Positions 1-9,654 of a DNA stretch of 64,000 nucleotides are shown here, piece after piece. The position numbers and the translations under genes are program-made. This DNA comes from JADGHX01 sp037200125 (GTDB lineage: Bacteria > Pseudomonadota > Gammaproteobacteria > Steroidobacterales > Steroidobacteraceae), in NCBI GenBank assembly GCA_037200125.1, contig JBBCGS010000001.1:434001-498000 (forward strand). Direction: 5' to 3'. Numbering within the stretch: the first letter of the stretch is position 1; each line of letters opens with the position of its first letter. The notes beneath the pieces were generated by a model. It was not told the origin of the DNA. It did not search any database and saw only the letters and a list, made by a program, of their open reading frames with translations.

Positions 1-13
1 CCTGAAGCTGAGC

Positions 14-463
14 GTGCCGGTCGTACCTCTCACCTCGTTCCGCGATGCTTATCCGCAAGCGATCAAGCAGCTGACGTTGGTCGATCCAGGATCGTTCTCC
101 GCGGCGACGGTGCCCTTCGAGGATGGACGGCGCGCCATTGTCTACAACGACAGCCACGATCCCGGCAGGCAGAACAACGATATCGCGCATGAGCTCGCAC
201 ACATCTTGCTCGGGCATCAGTCGACGCTGCCGATCGATCCGCGCGGCAAGCGGCTTATCGATCATGGCATCGAAGAGGAGGCCGGTTGGCTGGGGGGCAC
301 AATTCTGATTTCGAACGAAGCTGCGACTCACATCGTTCGTATGAAGATGGGCACGCAGGCTGCTTGCCGTCTCTACGGCGTGAGCTTTCCGCTTCTCCAG
401 ATGCGGTGCAATCTTAGCGGTGCCGCCATTCGCGCGCGGCGGGCAGCCCGCGCGCTGAACTGA
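14..463 (+). CDS. ImmA/IrrE-family zinc metallopeptidase, possibly 5' truncated
   Basis: The protein carries the zinc-peptidase signature HELAHILLGH near residues 59-68, preceded by DIA, as in ImmA/IrrE proteins. In that family the peptidase cleaves a cognate Xre-type repressor or antitoxin in the cytoplasm and so switches on a mobile element or stress response. The frame is still open at the left edge of the window, so the GTG at 14 may be internal and an N-terminal part, possibly a helix-turn-helix domain, may lie outside. It sits beside the integrase module, consistent with a mobile-element regulator. Family assignment is fairly sure; the partner is not visible. Confidence 0.75.
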   Translation: MPVVPLTSFRDAYPQAIKQLTLVDPGSFSAATVPFEDGRRAIVYNDSHDPGRQNNDIAHELAHILLGHQSTLPIDPRGKRLIDHGIEEEAGWLGGTILISNEAATHIVRMKMGTQAACRLYGVSFPLLQMRCNLSGAAIRARRAARALN

Positions 464-930
464 TGGCTACATAAAAGACCGGCCCGATCAGACAAAATCG
501 TCGTACTGCTCTGACCGGTGCAGCGGTGGCGGCTATTGGAATGGCCATCATCATGTTCGCGCCGCGGCCCGCCTGAGGGCGGGTGCCGCTCGAAGTCGAT
601 CGGCGAACCCGCACGCAAGGAACTGAAAGCGCGCCGAAGCAACACTGAGCGCGTGCATCGGAATGCAACAAGAGAGAGACATTGAACGATGCTGGAGCAG
701 TGACGGACTTGCCGCCGGTAGGCAGCGCGATCCGCAGATTCCTAGTGGCACATCTAGTGGCAAAACAGGGGATTTCGGGGCGTCACCGGGGTCTGGCACT
801 TCAAACGTTTCAGGAAGTTACTGATTCCGCTTAGGTGCCTGCCGGGTTCGAGTCTTGTCTGCTCCGCTATGGGAAGGCCCGCGTTGCCAGTGACCACTTG
901 ATGCGGGCACGACGCTCGAGTTGATAAGTG
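464..930. other. Non-coding gap with a tRNA-tail-like sequence
   Basis: I see no convincing gene in these 467 bases. At 844-853 lies gggttcgagt, which looks like a tRNA T-loop and recurs at 4596 and 11193. It lies downstream of the integrase stop, where an attachment site could be expected. No complete cloverleaf can be drawn around it, so it is at most a relic att core. Confidence 0.4.
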
Positions 931-2045
931 TCATTCGCCCCGCTGACGTGGGCTCGACTCCATCGCCAGCCTGATCGCATTAAGGTCGGCCTCGCTGGAG
1001 CCGTCGATCCACGCGGCATAGGCATTGAGCATGGTTTGCACGCCATGCCCGTGCTGCTTCGCGACCCATAGCAGGTTCTTTCCGAGCATGAGGTTCCAGC
1101 TCACGAACGAGTGTCGCGCGCTGTAGGGCTTGCGATACCTCGCCTTCAGGGTGACGCGCAGCGTCTGCCGCCAGCGCTCATAGGGATAGTTCAGATCACG
1201 GATCAGGTGGCCGTCATCCCGGAAAAAGAGATCCTCATGATTGATGAGTCCCTGGGCCTGCAATCGCATTCGCAGCGCGAGATGCCGCTCGAGCACTTGC
1301 AGAGCGCGGGGACACAGCTCGATGGTGCGATCCTCGCCGGTCTTGGTGCGATCTTTGTCGCGCTTCATGACACGGGCCTTGTTGACCAAGAGCTTGTTTT
1401 GACGAAGATCGCAGTCATCGACGCGGAGTGCAATCTGCTCGGATGGGCGCAAGCCCGTGAAGAAGCGGAACTCGTCATAGTTGCCCTGCGCTTCGCCCCA
1501 ATCACGATGAATCGCCGCAATCACGGCTTCGGCTTCATGAATCGTAAAAGGATCCGGAGTCGATCGTTCCTTTTTTACCAAGCGTAAACACTTCAACACT
1601 GACGCTGGATTGTGCCTTTCGGGATGGTCGCGGTAACCGTACGCGAAGGCACACCGGGCGACGCTCACGATGTTGTTGTGAGTCTTCTTCTTGATGAGCA
1701 GCTTCGAGTCGACGATCTTCGCGAGTCGCGAATACTTCACGTCCTCGAAGATGTCGGTACCGATCTCGGGCCGCCAATGTGAATCGAGGATACGCCTGTA
1801 ACTCTCAAAGGTCGCGAAGGCGAGGTCGTTCTTTGTCATCCGTGACTCGCTGTGAGTGATGAAATCGTCGAAGACCTGGTTGCACGTCCGCCGCGAGGCC
1901 AGCGGGCCGGTGATGTCATTCAGGTCGCGGAAATCGGGAAACTCCTCCGCGAAGATGAACGTACCGTGAGCAATGCGGGCTTTGATGTCTTCGAGCTGCT
2001 TGCGCGCTCGCCTCAAGTTCCCCTCGGTCGGTATGCGCGGCAGTG

Positions 2046-2069
2046 TGGACTTGACCCGCTTTCGTGGAC
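2046..2069 (+). repeat. Left terminal inverted repeat of the IS
   Basis: The 24-base terminus matches the reverse complement of 3372-3395 at 21 of 24 positions. The left GTG target duplication is immediately outside, at 2043-2045. Confidence 0.9.
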
Positions 2070-2099
2070 TCTTCAGTGTCACAAACCGAGGAGTCTTCA

Positions 2100-2414
2100 A
2101 TGGCAAAGAAGGGTACGAGATACACGCCGGAGTTCCGGCGTCAGATGGTGGAGCTGCATCGTGCGGGCCGCTCATTCGAGGAACTTGCGAAGGAGTTCGG
2201 CTGCACCGGCTGGACGATTCGTCAGTGGGTGAAGCAGGCGGCGCGCGATACAGGCCGGGGTGATGGCGGCCTGACGAGCACCGAGCGCGAGGAGCTCACG
2301 CGGCTGCGCCGTGAGAACCGGCGGCTGAAGGAGGAGCGGGAGATCCTTGCAAAAGCCGCGGCCTGGTTCGCGAACGAGGCGCCCGCGAAATCGAAGCGCT
2401 CTTCGGATTCGTGA
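2100..2414 (+). CDS. IS3-family transposase OrfA
   Basis: OrfA starts at the ATG at 2100 (MAKKGTRYTPEFRRQMVEL) and encodes about 104 residues. The N-terminal half is an HTH_Tnp_1-type helix-turn-helix (FGCTGWTIRQWVKQ), which in this family binds the terminal repeats. The C-terminal half is a leucine-zipper-like helix rich in Arg, Leu and Glu (LTRLRRENRRLKEE), as used for OrfA multimerisation and OrfAB assembly. A GTG in frame at 2064 lies inside the inverted repeat and is an unlikely start. Its end overlaps the start of orfB by 4 bases, the usual geometry for a programmed -1 shift that makes the OrfAB fusion. Confidence 0.88.
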   Translation: MAKKGTRYTPEFRRQMVELHRAGRSFEELAKEFGCTGWTIRQWVKQAARDTGRGDGGLTSTEREELTRLRRENRRLKEEREILAKAAAWFANEAPAKSKRSSDS

Positions 2415-3365
2415 AGGCGAACCAGGCCACCCAGTCAGTTGCGCAGATGTGCCGGCTGCTGGGCATTTCCAAGAGCGGTTACTACGCGTGGCTGAGCCGA
2501 CCGATGTCAGCACGGGCACGTGAGGACATCGCCCTGACCGCGAAGATCCACGCGATTTATCGTTTTTTCGCGCGAGACCTACGGAGCGCCCAACATCCAC
2601 GCGGAGCTGGCCGATGCGCATCAGATCCGCGTCGGACGCAAACGCGTGGCGCGGCTGATGCGCGCGGAGGGGCTGCGTGGGGCGAGTCTGCGGAAGTTCG
2701 TGGTGACCACCACGAGCGATCCGAAAGCCGCGCGCGCGGTGGATCTGGTGGAACGGCGCTTCTATTCAGAGGGTCCGGACAGACTCTGGGTGGCGGACAT
2801 CACCTACGTTCCGACATGGGCGGGATTTGTGTATCTGGCGATCGTGCTGGACGTGTACTCGCGACGGATCGTCGGGTGGGCCATGGAAACGCACCTGAAG
2901 ACCGAGCTGATCCTCGCGGCTCTCGACATGGCTCTCGCGCAGCGCCGCCCTGAAGGCGTGATTCATCACTCCGATAGGGGCTGTCAGTACACGAGCTACG
3001 CGTTCGGCCAGCGCTGCCAGGAGGCGCATGTCATGCCGTCGATGGGCTCGGTGGGAGATGCGTACGATAACGCGATGGCGGAGAGCTTATTCGCGACACT
3101 GGAGCGTGAGTTGCTCAGCCGTCGGCGCTTCAAGTCGCAGGCCGAAGCGAAGATGGCCGTTTTTGAATGGATCGAAGGCTGGTACAACCTGCATCGTCGC
3201 CATTCTTCGTTGGGCTATCGTTCACCAATCAACTACGAACGTGCGCACCGGCGAGCAACTCGGCGCAGGCGGTCGCGAGAGCTTCTGCCGCTGGCGCGTC
3301 AGACTACGCTGCGTTGTAAGATCCAAAGGAGGACGGGAATCACAAAGACCGTGAGATTGAGATAG
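2411..3365 (+). pseudogene. IS3-family transposase OrfB, frameshifted in a T6 run
   Basis: The product is an rve/DDE integrase-type transposase. The first frame (MKANQATQSVAQMCRLLGIS) holds the HTH_21-like segment. The second frame, visible from 2646, holds the DDE core: D in WVADITYVPT, D in HHSDRGCQYTS, and E in DNAMAESLFATLERE, then the HRRHSSLGYRSP end. The frames meet at 2563-2568, where six T follow CG. With five T the text would read on as RFSRETYGAPNIHAE, the normal IS3 sequence. So one extra T disrupts orfB, unless slippage on the T run restores it or the base is a sequencing error. Confidence 0.85.
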
Positions 3366-3371
3366 AAAACT

Positions 3372-3395
3372 GTCCACGGAAGCGGGGCAGGTCCA
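3372..3395 (-). repeat. Right terminal inverted repeat of the IS
   Basis: This is the partner of 2046-2069, followed by the second GTG copy at 3396-3398, which belongs to the interrupted integrase. Confidence 0.9.
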
Positions 3396-3473
3396 GTGTG
3401 GGCCGATAGCGTACCCCTCCGAAGTTGAAATCGAACTGGATGCGATACGAGCCCTTGGCACGAACGCCGCCCG

Positions 3474-3686
3474 TTACCGACCTTCTACCCATCTCTCGTA
3501 TTCGACCATATCGATGAGAATGCGGCCGTCGGGCGCACGACGCCAGACTTTGCCTTCCTGCCAGTCGCCGCGCTGGATCTTCCCTTGCATGGCCTTCACT
3601 GTGTAACCGGTGATGATGTTTGCGAGAGGCAAAAGAACGTAGCGCGCCGGTTTGACCGTGAAAGGTATGCTCAGCTCGGTATCCAT
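3474..3686 (-). CDS. xis: Excisionase-like small DNA-binding protein
   Basis: This 70-residue protein reads LPLANIITGYTVKAMQGKI, then WQEGKVWRRAPDGRILID and YERWVEG. That matches the winged-helix excisionase type: a helix pair chooses the site and a wing contacts DNA. Such proteins bend att DNA and push the integrase toward excision. It lies directly upstream of the integrase on the same strand and overlaps its start by 19 bases (3474-3492), so the two were translated together before the IS arrived. A decayed paralogue lies at 13290-13524. The role is inferred from size, sequence pattern and linkage. Confidence 0.8.
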   Translation of the reverse strand: MDTELSIPFTVKPARYVLLPLANIITGYTVKAMQGKIQRGDWQEGKVWRRAPDGRILIDMVEYERWVEGR

Positions 3687-4417
3687 AGGCGATTTACGTT
3701 GAGACCAATATCGGTAAGGTATCGAGTCTTGCTAGTTTGGTGGCGCGGATGCGCCGACGTCCCACAGCGGAGCGGTGCAAAACGCTTCGTACTTTTAGGA
3801 CGGCTCCACTTGCACAATCCGTTAGTCCAGGCGCTCAGTAGAGGAGTCCGCTGTGTAAGAAAAATGAGTCCGACCGCCAAAGATGAAAAAAAACTGGGGA
3901 TGAGGAAAGAAAAAAGATGGCGTCAGGCGGCGTCTACAAGTTTTCGCAAGGGCCCCGTGGCCCAGTGCCTACGGAGTCGTGCGAGTGATGGTTGCGGCGT
4001 GTTGCAAGTCGGTGCAAGCCGTTGCACGTGACTGCGCCCCGACGGCATGCACGCGCCTTGTTCGCTCAAAACCAAATCTGCTTGCGGCGGCCTGTAGCGG
4101 CCACTCACGGCTTCATGAGTTCGCACTAGCTGGGTAGAAAGGGAGCCACTTGTTCACAAGTGGCGCGCTTTTTACCCACCATGGATGCTGGGAAAGGTGG
4201 TAGGGCGACATGCTGCGCCAGGCGAGTCTGCGACACTTACCCGATTGCCGTTTCGACGCTGGCGACTTGAGCACGCGTCCGTTGCATTTCGTTGCAGCGA
4301 ATCGCTCCCATTCGGCAGCGCCCGGGCCGTTGTCGATCCGCGCTCAATAGCGAGCCGAAGGAGATTGCGCTCCGATGCCCGATTCGCTGATCAACGTAGC
4401 GGGTGGTCACGGCAACG
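3687..4417. other. Long non-coding gap upstream of the repeat copy A
   Basis: No convincing gene. It holds several TTGCA-type words, for example gttgcaagtcggtgcaa near 4009 and gttgcatttcgttgca near 4282. These recur next to the other copies of the dispersed repeat. A strong terminator hairpin lies at 4145-4173. The stretch may be the recombination/regulatory end of the integrase module. Confidence 0.4.
4145..4173 (+). terminator. Rho-independent terminator
   Basis: The perfect 8-bp stem GCCACTTG / CAAGTGGC (4145-4152 and 4157-4164) with a TTCA loop is followed by GCGC and five T. There is no clear plus-strand gene just upstream in this gap, so it may insulate the downstream helicase gene or end a lost transcript. 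Confidence 0.75.
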
Positions 4418-4587
4418 AGTCTGCGTGAATCCTGCGGAACACTTCTGCTCTCATCCATGATTTCTCCGGCTCAGCGGATCGCAACGGCCGCGTGCCCCGA
4501 GAACTAGATTTTCACTTACGCAAACAGATCAACCACTTGCAGTAAACGGCAGAAGAGATAAGCCGCGACTCCCGCACTCATAATGCC
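4418..4587 (+). repeat. Dispersed intergenic repeat, copy A
   Basis: This copy runs from GCGTGAATCCTGCGG through the shared core (ATGATTTC, CGGCTC, CGGATCGCAACGGCCG) to the tail ACTCCCGCACTCATAA. It is closest to copy D at 52929. After the tail it departs from the other copies and runs into a tRNA-T-loop-like word (4596-4605). No supported gene lies within it. Confidence 0.75.
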
Positions 4588-4595
4588 GGGGTCGA

Positions 4596-4632
4596 GGGTT
4601 CGAGTGACGGAGGGTGCCGTTCCTTCACTTTC
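4596..4632 (+). repeat. att-like segment shared with 11193-11239
   Basis: It contains gggttcgagt and, downstream, the 14-base word gttccttcactttc (4619-4632). The same two words occur in the same order at 11193-11202 and 11226-11239. The first word also occurs at 844. This looks like the 3' end of a tRNA-type attachment site copied during integration, but no full tRNA is present. Confidence 0.4.
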
Positions 4633-4825
4633 GCAATTCTCGCGACGCGAGCTCATGGCGCAGCCTAATTCTATAGCAAGCGCCCTATAGATAGCAGAAG
4701 CGCAAATGTGAGCGGCCGAGGCAAGCACTTGTGTGCCTGACGGCGTGGCGCGGTGTGGAGGCGCGGGATCACCGATACAATGGTCGAGCCGAGAGACGAT
4801 TCCGCAGCGTTCTTTAGTTTCAAGC

Positions 4826-7231
4826 GTGAAATCTGACAAAGAAATCGCCGAGCTCCGCGCCAGGCTGCTTGTGCTCGATCGTGAACGGCAGGAGCTGCAG
4901 AAGCGACTCGCTGAACTGACGTCATCGCCACGCCCCAGCGATGCAGCGGCTCAAGTGACAAACGCGTCCGCGGTGGCGGAGAAGGTCGAGCTGTTTCGTC
5001 GCTACTTCGCTGGCCGTCCCGAAGTGTATCCCGTGCGCTGGGAGAACGCTCCTGCGCAGAAGAGTGGGTATGCGCCGGCATGTTCGAATGAGTGGCGCAG
5101 AGGGATCTGCGCGAAGCCCCAGGTAAGGTGCACGGAGTGCCCTAATCAGGCCTTCATTCCTGTATCAGATGGCATGATCGAAAACCATCTGCGGGGTGAG
5201 GCCCGTTCTGGGGGACGCACGGCTCCGTTTGTAGCGGGGGTGTATCCGCTCCTCGCTGATGAAACCTGTTGGTTTCTCGCGGTGGACTTTGACGGGGAGA
5301 GCTGGTCGACGGACGCGCTCGCCTTCATGGAGACGTGCCGAGAGCGGAACGTCCCGGCCGCCCTGGAGCGGTCGCGTTCAGGGCAGGGAGGTCATGTCTG
5401 GATCTTTTTCAGCGAGCCGGTTGCTGCACGAGATGCCCGGCAGCTGGGAGCGCTGCTGCTCACAGCCGCTCTCGAACGCCGGCCTGAAGTCGGGTTCGAT
5501 TCATATGATCGACTGTTCCCGAGTCAGGACACGCTCCCGAAAGGAGGTTTGGGCAACCTGATCGCGTTGCCTCTGCAGCGGCAGGCGCGGGATTTCGGGA
5601 ACAGCGTATTCGTCGACGACGAACTGCGCCCTTATGAGGACCAATGGACTTACTTGTCATCGCTCGTGCGGATTTCGGGCGCTGGCGTCCGCGAGCTCGT
5701 GGGCAAAGCAGAAATTCAGGGACGAGTTCTCGGCGTACGAATCCCGGAGGCGGATCCCGATACCGAGGAACCCTGGCGGATGCCGCCTTCAAGGCGTATA
5801 TCCGAGGCGCCGATCACGGGCCCACTTCCGAGCAGAGTGCAGCTTGTGCTGGCGGACGGTTTATACATAGATCGTTCTGCGCTTCCTCCGCTTCTGATTA
5901 CGCGCCTGGCCCGGCTGGCTGCCTTTCAAAACCCGGAGTTCTATCGCGCGCAAGCGATGCGTCTGCCGACCTACGGCAAACCACGGATCATTTGCTGTGC
6001 CTCACTCGAGACCAATTACCTTGTGTTGCCACGTGGTTGCCTTGACGAGGCAGTCGATCTGTTGGATTCGAATAGGATCCACGTTGAGATTGAGGATCAT
6101 CGCGAGCGCGGCGCCGAGGTCAGCATCCGGCTCATCGGAACCCTTCGCGGCGAGCAGCAACGCGCCGTCGATGCTTTGCGTGCCCATGATTTCGGGGTGC
6201 TCGCTGCGACAACCGCTTTCGGCAAGACGGTGGTGGCTGCGGCTCTGATCGCGGAGCGCGGTTGCAGTGCCCTGATTCTGGTTCATCGCCGAGAGCTGCT
6301 TGGGCAGTGGGTCGAGCGGCTCAAGCAGTTTCTGTCTCTCGGGAAGGAAGATCTCGGCGTCATCGGAGGCGGCAAGCGCAAGCCTTCGGGACGCATTGAC
6401 GTGGCGGTGATCCAGAGTCTGGTACGAAAGGGTGAGGTCTCGGATCTCGTCGCAGGCTATGGACAGCTGATCGTGGACGAGTGTCATCACCTTTCAGCGC
6501 GGAGTTTCGAGGACGTGGCCCGCCGATCGAAGGCACGGTTTGTCCTTGGGTTGTCGGCGACTGTCGTACGCAAAGATGGCCACCAGCCGATCATCTTCAT
6601 GCAATGCGGACCGGTGCGTTATCGCGTCGACGCGAAAGAGCAGGCGGAGCGGCGTGGCTTCGAGCACCGTGTGCAGGTGAGAGCGACAGACTTCCAGCTT
6701 CCGACTCAACTTCGGGGTCAGGAGCGGGTTCAGATGCCGGAGTTGTATGCAGCACTCGCGGCGGACGAGGCGCGGAACGCGCTCATCTTTGATGACGTAC
6801 TTACTGCGCTCGAGGCGGGTAGGTATCCGCTTGTGCTGACGGAGCGGCGCGATCACCTGGAGGCGTTGCGGGCTCGATTCGAGAAGTTCGCAAAGAATAT
6901 CGTGGTTCTTCGTGGCGGTATGGGTAGTCGCGAAAGACGAGCGGCAGAGGAGGTTCTTCGTGTCCCGGAGCCCGAGGAAAGGCTGGTGCTGTCGACCGGA
7001 CGCTTTCTTGGTGAGGGGTTCGACGATTCTCGGCTTGATACTTTGTTCCTGGTTTCACCGGTGTCCTGGAAGGGAACCTTGGCTCAGTACGTAGGGCGGC
7101 TTCATCGGGAACATCAAGGCAAAGGAGAGGTGCGCGTGTACGACTACGTGGATGCGAACATCCCCGTACTCGCGCGTATGGCGGCCAGGAGGCGAGCCGG
7201 ATACAAGGCGCTCGGCTATACGATTGAGTAG
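4826..7231 (+). CDS. Archaeo-eukaryotic primase-like domain fused to SF2 helicase (TOTE-like)
   Basis: Domains in order: a short coiled coil (residues 1-35); a zinc-knuckle-like C-x8-C-x6-C-x2-C (about 85-106); an AEP-type primase-polymerase core with VDFD (about 152) and SGQGGHVWIF (about 185-194); then a superfamily 2 helicase with Walker A TAFGKT (about 466), Walker B DECHH (about 551), GLSAT and motif VI QYVGRLHREHQG. Together these match the primase-helicase proteins described in TOTE-type conflict systems, thought to replicate or protect DNA during conflict with invaders. I chose the GTG at 4826 because homology-like sequence begins there; an in-frame upstream start exists at 4733. The gene is convergent with the 2OG oxygenase gene 10 bases away. 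Confidence 0.82.
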   Translation: MKSDKEIAELRARLLVLDRERQELQKRLAELTSSPRPSDAAAQVTNASAVAEKVELFRRYFAGRPEVYPVRWENAPAQKSGYAPACSNEWRRGICAKPQVRCTECPNQAFIPVSDGMIENHLRGEARSGGRTAPFVAGVYPLLADETCWFLAVDFDGESWSTDALAFMETCRERNVPAALERSRSGQGGHVWIFFSEPVAARDARQLGALLLTAALERRPEVGFDSYDRLFPSQDTLPKGGLGNLIALPLQRQARDFGNSVFVDDELRPYEDQWTYLSSLVRISGAGVRELVGKAEIQGRVLGVRIPEADPDTEEPWRMPPSRRISEAPITGPLPSRVQLVLADGLYIDRSALPPLLITRLARLAAFQNPEFYRAQAMRLPTYGKPRIICCASLETNYLVLPRGCLDEAVDLLDSNRIHVEIEDHRERGAEVSIRLIGTLRGEQQRAVDALRAHDFGVLAATTAFGKTVVAAALIAERGCSALILVHRRELLGQWVERLKQFLSLGKEDLGVIGGGKRKPSGRIDVAVIQSLVRKGEVSDLVAGYGQLIVDECHHLSARSFEDVARRSKARFVLGLSATVVRKDGHQPIIFMQCGPVRYRVDAKEQAERRGFEHRVQVRATDFQLPTQLRGQERVQMPELYAALAADEARNALIFDDVLTALEAGRYPLVLTERRDHLEALRARFEKFAKNIVVLRGGMGSRERRAAEEVLRVPEPEERLVLSTGRFLGEGFDDSRLDTLFLVSPVSWKGTLAQYVGRLHREHQGKGEVRVYDYVDANIPVLARMAARRRAGYKALGYTIE

Positions 7232-7240
7232 AGGCCGCCC

Positions 7241-9571
7241 TCAAAAATCCCCCGCCGTCTGCATGAGCCAACGCAGGTCTTTCTGCCACGACTGCCGTTC
7301 GGCCGCATCGCGCTCGAACGTCGCCGCAGTCTTTTCCAGCACGAGCGTGAAGGGCCGCCCGGTCCGTCGGGTCGTATGGCGCACCGGAAGGTCGTGAGCA
7401 TCCACGATGCCATGGATGTGCGCGCGTTGACCTTGCGCGAGCGGCCATTCGAGCCGCACCTGTTTCGGGGCGTGCAAATACCGGTTCAGCGTGGCGCACA
7501 GCTCGCATGAGCAGCGCACCGTTGCCGAAATCGACCAATCGTCTGCCGCGCGGGCAGGCACGTCCAGGCGTCTCGTGAGGTCTCGCGAACAATGCGCATG
7601 GGCCGGCTTCAAGCCCAGACTGCGCAGTGTGTCGGACCGATGCCGCGCATGAGCGGCGCGCAAGACGCCGAGCTGCACGTAAGGACCGGCCGCGGCGGTG
7701 TGAGCGGAGAGAAAGTCGAGTATCTGCCTGTGAAGTTTGAGATCCTTCGTGATCCGAGTGCAGTCGATCAGGGCGAGTATGGGCTGGCAAAGGCGCGCAA
7801 GCTCTTTCGTCATCTCCTTCGCGGAAGTGTCCGCGCCAAGCTGCTTCAAGTGCCCGAGCAGCCACGTCCATTGCTGGCTGAGAATCTGCAGGGCGAGCGT
7901 TCGTCGCTCCGATGAGCTCTGGGTGCACAATGACCGGCAAAGGGCGCGCAGCGCGGAGCCCATCCATGCCATCCGCGCTGCCGGCAACTCATTTATCTTC
8001 TTCTCCGACGCCCACTCTTCCAGCAGCGCGCGACACCATTCCGATCCGTAACGTTCGAAGAGTTCCGCCACGTGAGGTGCTGTCTTCGCCGTCACACCTG
8101 TGAGTGCAAAAGGTTGGAGAAGCGCAGCCGCCGTATCCGAATCGCCGAGGTTCGCGCAGACGGCCAGAGTCGCGCCGAGCAGGTTCCCATCCTGTGTCCG
8201 CGTGGCCTGTGCCCAGATCGGCAGCAGGCGTTGCGCGAGCGCCAGGGCCTTCGCGGTATCCCGCGCGTTGATCGCTTTCTTGACCTCTGCGATCGCCCAT
8301 GCCGGCGATTCCTTCGCCCGAATGATGAACGTTCGCTCACGAGGCCAGATCACCACTGCCGCGCGGTGATACCAGCGGTCGACGGTGTTCCCCCAGTTGC
8401 CCATGTACCCCTCGTGCTGCGACTCGAACGGCTCGAGCTCAGAGGAGGGTTTCGTGTAGCACAGCTCATTCGCACGAACACCGGAGGCCCTTGCTTTCGG
8501 TCGTGCACCGGAGCCGATCCAGTGTCGAAGCTCGACTTCGCTGTCGATGAGTTCTGTCAACGTTACTGTGTCAGATGACTCGCTGTCGGGTTCGTCTTCC
8601 TGCTCCTCGTCGCCGCTCCAGCCCCAGCTGCTGCCGTACCCGCCGTCATCCTCGCAGGCCCAGGTTTCATGCACGTCTGCCAGCGCGAGGTGAATCTCGC
8701 AGTCGAGCTGCTGCGCCACCGCTTGCAGGGCCGCCGCGCGCGCGGCATCGGAATTCTTGAGCCTGTTCCAGCCAAGGCCGCGTTGCGTGTACTGATGGTC
8801 GAGGAGATAGATCAGACGATCGGAGGGACCCTGGCCGCGATCGCCGTTTCTGCGCGGAGGTACTGGTGTCTCGAAGAAGTCCCGAAGACTTCGAGCGAGC
8901 GCCGCGGTCTGGTCCGGCGAGGCACCGGTTGTGGTGCTTCCACTGACCATCAGGTTATAGGTCAGAACGATCCGGTGGCCTTGTCTGATCGCCTGCACCT
9001 CATGGTGACAATCCGCGTAGAAAGCGATCAGAGTGAGGTTCCTGTCTGAGCCACCAGCCACCACCTTCTCGCCGTGATGCTCGATTGTCATCGCGCCGCC
9101 CGTGAATCGTGAAGGCAGGTTCACGACCAGCGTGCCGATCATGTTGTCCGTCTTTTCGGAGTCCTGGTGGGTGACGAAGAACTGACCAGGCGCGTAGACC
9201 AGCATGTTGTGGAGCTGCGCGGTCAGCCGGCATCCTTCGGGCAGCCCGAGGTCTCGGCGTATCCGGTCGAGCTGCGGAGCGAGCGCTCGTTCCCATCGAG
9301 GCTCATCGATCGAGATGCGACTGCTGGGGATTTCCCCTGTGTCGCGGACGCGGCGGTCGAGGCGCGTTTGATCCTTGAAGCCATGGCGAGCCGGCCGGGA
9401 AGCTTCACGCAGTCGGCGCGCGGTGGATGGAGTGACCGGAAGGCGAATGCGCCCCACATCGCGAACTTCAAGCACGAGATCTGTGGCCGCGACGGGACGA
9501 TGTGTCGCGAACGAGCCTGATGTGCCGATCAGCGCGAGCACACGGCAAACTTCATCCAGCATCGGGATCAT
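7241..9571 (-). CDS. 2OG-Fe(II) oxygenase with large C-terminal extension
   Basis: The N-terminal third has the jelly-roll oxygenase pattern of the prolyl-4-hydroxylase type. It shows the iron ligands H-x-D in FFVTHQDSEKT (about residue 134), the distal His in FYADCHHEVQAI (about 189), and the Arg of GHRIVLTYN that would bind 2-oxoglutarate. The remaining roughly 500 residues have no domain I recognise; they include an acidic patch (DEEQEDEPDSESSD) and helical repeats. I chose ATG 9571 over an upstream in-frame start at 9676. The C-terminus contains a CxxC (CSCELC). The substrate could be a protein or nucleic acid. Pairing with the primase-helicase suggests a conflict role, which is inference. 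Confidence 0.75.
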   Translation of the reverse strand: MIPMLDEVCRVLALIGTSGSFATHRPVAATDLVLEVRDVGRIRLPVTPSTARRLREASRPARHGFKDQTRLDRRVRDTGEIPSSRISIDEPRWERALAPQLDRIRRDLGLPEGCRLTAQLHNMLVYAPGQFFVTHQDSEKTDNMIGTLVVNLPSRFTGGAMTIEHHGEKVVAGGSDRNLTLIAFYADCHHEVQAIRQGHRIVLTYNLMVSGSTTTGASPDQTAALARSLRDFFETPVPPRRNGDRGQGPSDRLIYLLDHQYTQRGLGWNRLKNSDAARAAALQAVAQQLDCEIHLALADVHETWACEDDGGYGSSWGWSGDEEQEDEPDSESSDTVTLTELIDSEVELRHWIGSGARPKARASGVRANELCYTKPSSELEPFESQHEGYMGNWGNTVDRWYHRAAVVIWPRERTFIIRAKESPAWAIAEVKKAINARDTAKALALAQRLLPIWAQATRTQDGNLLGATLAVCANLGDSDTAAALLQPFALTGVTAKTAPHVAELFERYGSEWCRALLEEWASEKKINELPAARMAWMGSALRALCRSLCTQSSSERRTLALQILSQQWTWLLGHLKQLGADTSAKEMTKELARLCQPILALIDCTRITKDLKLHRQILDFLSAHTAAAGPYVQLGVLRAAHARHRSDTLRSLGLKPAHAHCSRDLTRRLDVPARAADDWSISATVRCSCELCATLNRYLHAPKQVRLEWPLAQGQRAHIHGIVDAHDLPVRHTTRRTGRPFTLVLEKTAATFERDAAERQSWQKDLRWLMQTAGDF

Positions 9572-9654
9572 CTTGCTTGCAGCCTCGGTATCAAATCGCC
9601 AATGATATTGCGCGCGACGTTTTCGCGCAGGCAGTTGTACCTCGGAGTGGTGTG

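Larger units (their letters stand above)
2046..3395 (+). mobile_element. IS3-family insertion sequence, 1350 bp
   Basis: The ends are 24-bp inverted repeats (2046-2069 and 3372-3395) with 3 mismatches, starting TGGAC and ending GTCCA. They are flanked by a 3-bp direct repeat GTG at 2043-2045 and 3396-3398. Inside are overlapping orfA and orfB with the IS3 arrangement. Length, TG/CA termini, short target duplication and two-frame transposase all fit IS3. The intact ends and duplication suggest a fairly recent insertion, although orfB carries a frameshift. Confidence 0.93.
931..3492 (-). pseudogene. int: Tyrosine integrase split by an IS3-family insertion
   Basis: The C-terminal part (2042 down to 931) has the tyrosine recombinase core: Arg in GLRPSEQ, the SARHSF box, HGH and the Tyr of LNAYAAW. 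The missing N-terminus lies on the far side of the IS element: an ATG at 3492 opens an Arm-type DNA-binding start (MGRRSVTGGVRAKGSYRIQ) that runs into the insertion at 3396. Removing 2043-3395 (the element plus one copy of the GTG duplication) restores one frame of 403 codons, joining GGVRYRPT to LPRIPTEG. The restored gene overlaps the excisionase stop by 19 bases. As it stands the integrase is inactivated. An apparent start at 2175 lies inside IS DNA and is false. Confidence 0.88.

Noticed and set aside
931..2175. Integrase start at 2175
   Set aside because: Bases above 2045 belong to the IS element; the true start is the ATG at 3492 beyond the insertion.
6801..7967. A 388-codon minus-strand frame across the helicase end and the oxygenase end
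   Set aside because: It spans two well-supported genes with clear motifs and has a random Arg-rich composition.
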